NCBI GenBank assembly: GCA_910574895.1
Contig: CAJTDQ010000001.1
Coordinates: 496,001 to 560,000 of the forward strand
DNA: 64,000 nt
From: Eubacteriaceae bacterium
GTDB lineage: Bacteria > Bacillota > Clostridia > Lachnospirales > Lachnospiraceae
Direction of reading: 5' to 3'
Position 1 is the first letter of the stretch. Each line of letters begins with the position of its first letter. Under the pieces are notes generated by a model, which saw only the letters and a list, made by a program, of their open reading frames with translations, had not been told where the DNA came from and ran no database searches. A program made the position numbers and the translations under genes. Below are positions 62,837 to 64,000 of this stretch, one piece after another.

Positions 62837-64000
62837 TCACTCTGCCTTTCTTCTAAGTTATTGCAGTCTAACTCAAACCAAAACTCTACTCCATTCTCTT
62901 TGTTGATTACTCCATACGACTTATTATGTCTGTCCATAATCGCCTTTACAATAGAAAGTCCAATACCATTTCCGCCATAAGCTCTGGTTCGTGCTTTATC
63001 TACTTTGTAGAATTTAATCCAGATATTTTCCAAATCCTGCTCGGGTATATTTTTTCCTGTGTTAAAAACTGCTACTCTTACTATACCATTTTTTCTGATA
63101 ATTTCTACTTTAATTATTTTATTTTCATCAACATGATTCAGCGCGTTACTTAAATAATTCGTAATTACCTCTTCTATCTGGAACTCATCTGCCCACACAA
63201 AAACCTCTTCATCACAGGTAAATTGTATTTTTACATCCTTCTGCTGTGCCTGAAGTTTCATAGAAGATATTACACCATAGATAACCGAAATAAGATTAAA
63301 CCTCTCCATATTTACGTGAGAATCTCCAAACTCTAATTGATTTAAAGTAAGAAGACTCTTAACCATTTTGTTCATCTTATTTGCCTCATCAATGATAACA
63401 TCACAATAATACTGCATATCTTCCGGGTTATCTGTTATCCCCTCCTGAAGACCTTCTGCATATCCCTGAATTAATGCAATCGGTGTTTTTAGTTCATGAG
63501 ATACATTGGAGATAAACTCTTTTCGCATCTCATCTACTTCTTCTTTTTTCTCAATGTCCTTCTGCAGTTCAATATTGGCGGATTTCAAATCGGAAATTGC
63601 CTTTTCCAATTTTTCTGACATGTCATTCATACTATTTCCAAGAATTCCTAATTCATCATTATGATGTCCCGTATATCTTGCCTCAAAATCCAACTCAGAC
63701 ATTTTTTTCGATATATCAGCCAACTGTAACAATGGTTTTGTATACCTACTGGTAACAATTAGTATAACGATCGTAGCAATAATAATTGCTATTATACCTA
63801 TCCATAAATAAAAATTGTTAGATATACTGATACTCTCCTTAAAACTTTCCACGGACATCCGCACGATTGATGAAACTCCATTGTCAAAAGTACTAAACAA
63901 CTCATAATACTTATCAGTAGACGATTTATCCACCGTGGAATGTATCTGATATCCTTCCCCGGACTCTATTAAAACAGTTTCTCCTCCCTGTTCTGTACTT
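62833..64000 (-). CDS. Sensor histidine kinase, 5' end beyond the window
   Basis: The frame is open to the window edge, so this is the C-terminal 388 residues of a membrane sensor kinase. The visible order is extracytoplasmic sensor segment (to about residue 60 of the fragment), membrane helix LWIGIIAIIIATIVILIV, HAMP domain, HisKA with the phosphorylated His in FISNVSHELKTPIALIQGYAEGL, and an HATPase domain with NYLSNALNHV and GGNGIGLSIVKAIM. The partner response regulator should lie just upstream, outside the window. An internal GTG at 63933 is not the true start. Confidence 0.92.
   Translation of the reverse strand, partial: STEQGGETVLIESGEGYQIHSTVDKSSTDKYYELFSTFDNGVSSIVRMSVESFKESISISNNFYLWIGIIAIIIATIVILIVTSRYTKPLLQLADISKKMSELDFEARYTGHHNDELGILGNSMNDMSEKLEKAISDLKSANIELQKDIEKKEEVDEMRKEFISNVSHELKTPIALIQGYAEGLQEGITDNPEDMQYYCDVIIDEANKMNKMVKSLLTLNQLEFGDSHVNMERFNLISVIYGVISSMKLQAQQKDVKIQFTCDEEVFVWADEFQIEEVITNYLSNALNHVDENKIIKVEIIRKNGIVRVAVFNTGKNIPEQDLENIWIKFYKVDKARTRAYGGNGIGLSIVKAIMDRHNKSYGVINKENGVEFWFELDCNNLEERQSE

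Overview
The window looks like a chromosomal segment of a low-GC, spore-forming anaerobic Firmicute of the Lachnospiraceae type. Supporting signs are the SCIFF peptide/maturase pair beside secDF-recJ-apt-rel, a GerW sporulation gene, a cobalamin MetH with a separate activation protein, a DUF1540 protein, a giant 2-hydroxyacyl-CoA-dehydratase-activase-like protein, T-box control of thrS and strong AGGAGG ribosome binding sites. The species cannot be named from the sequence alone. Nearly all genes lie on the minus strand. The plus-strand exceptions are a CNNM/CorC transporter, a purine nucleoside phosphorylase and the giant activase.

Layout. 1-7.5 kb: rel (cut by the window edge), apt, recJ, fused secDF, the SCIFF maturase, its 46-residue precursor and a small membrane protein. 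7.7-9 kb: CNNM/CorC protein. 9-14.4 kb: an accessory block of four exported or membrane-anchored proteins (FN3-like, leucine-rich repeat plus Big2, an anchored unknown, and a DNRLRE protein with a metzincin-like zinc site). 14.8-17.5 kb: pyrBI, punA and the RNase P RNA. 17.6-22.8 kb: dgt-dnaG-trmK-nucleoside kinase, without rpoD in its usual place. 22.9-25 kb: two tRNA-Leu genes, then infC-rpmI-rplT with a long attenuated leader and an apparent ATT start. 25.2-28 kb: DUF1540 protein and T-box-controlled thrS. 28.2-35.3 kb: a CAP-domain secreted protein, an anchored FKBP/trigger-factor-like protein, guaB, DUF6106, the FakA-like DAK2 protein, Asp23 and rpmB. 35.4-46.5 kb: metF / activation protein / metH, then a rhomboid-like protein, malQ, lysA, two unknowns, DUF2953 and gerW. 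46.8-51 kb: the giant activase. 51.2-58.6 kb: a six-gene sulfur locus, cysD-cysNC-arylsulfate sulfotransferase-ABC transporter. 58.8-64 kb: a small helical protein, alkD-like, ung, a lipid kinase, hisHF and a truncated sensor kinase.

Two things stand out. First, a family of structured intergenic repeats of about 120-140 bp recurs in the infC leader, the thrS leader and beside rpmB. Each has an outer closing stem, a long variable AT-rich hairpin, and a conserved module (GAGCG..GCTC..GAGAYGAAGC..GCGnAnTCGA). In the two leaders the repeat sits immediately after the attenuator terminator and before the gene. Second, the sulfur locus pairs sulfate-activating enzymes (CysD, CysNC) with an arylsulfate sulfotransferase that lacks a visible signal peptide and with a sulfonate-type ABC transporter, but contains no APS, PAPS or sulfite reductase. 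This suggests sulfuryl transfer rather than assimilation.
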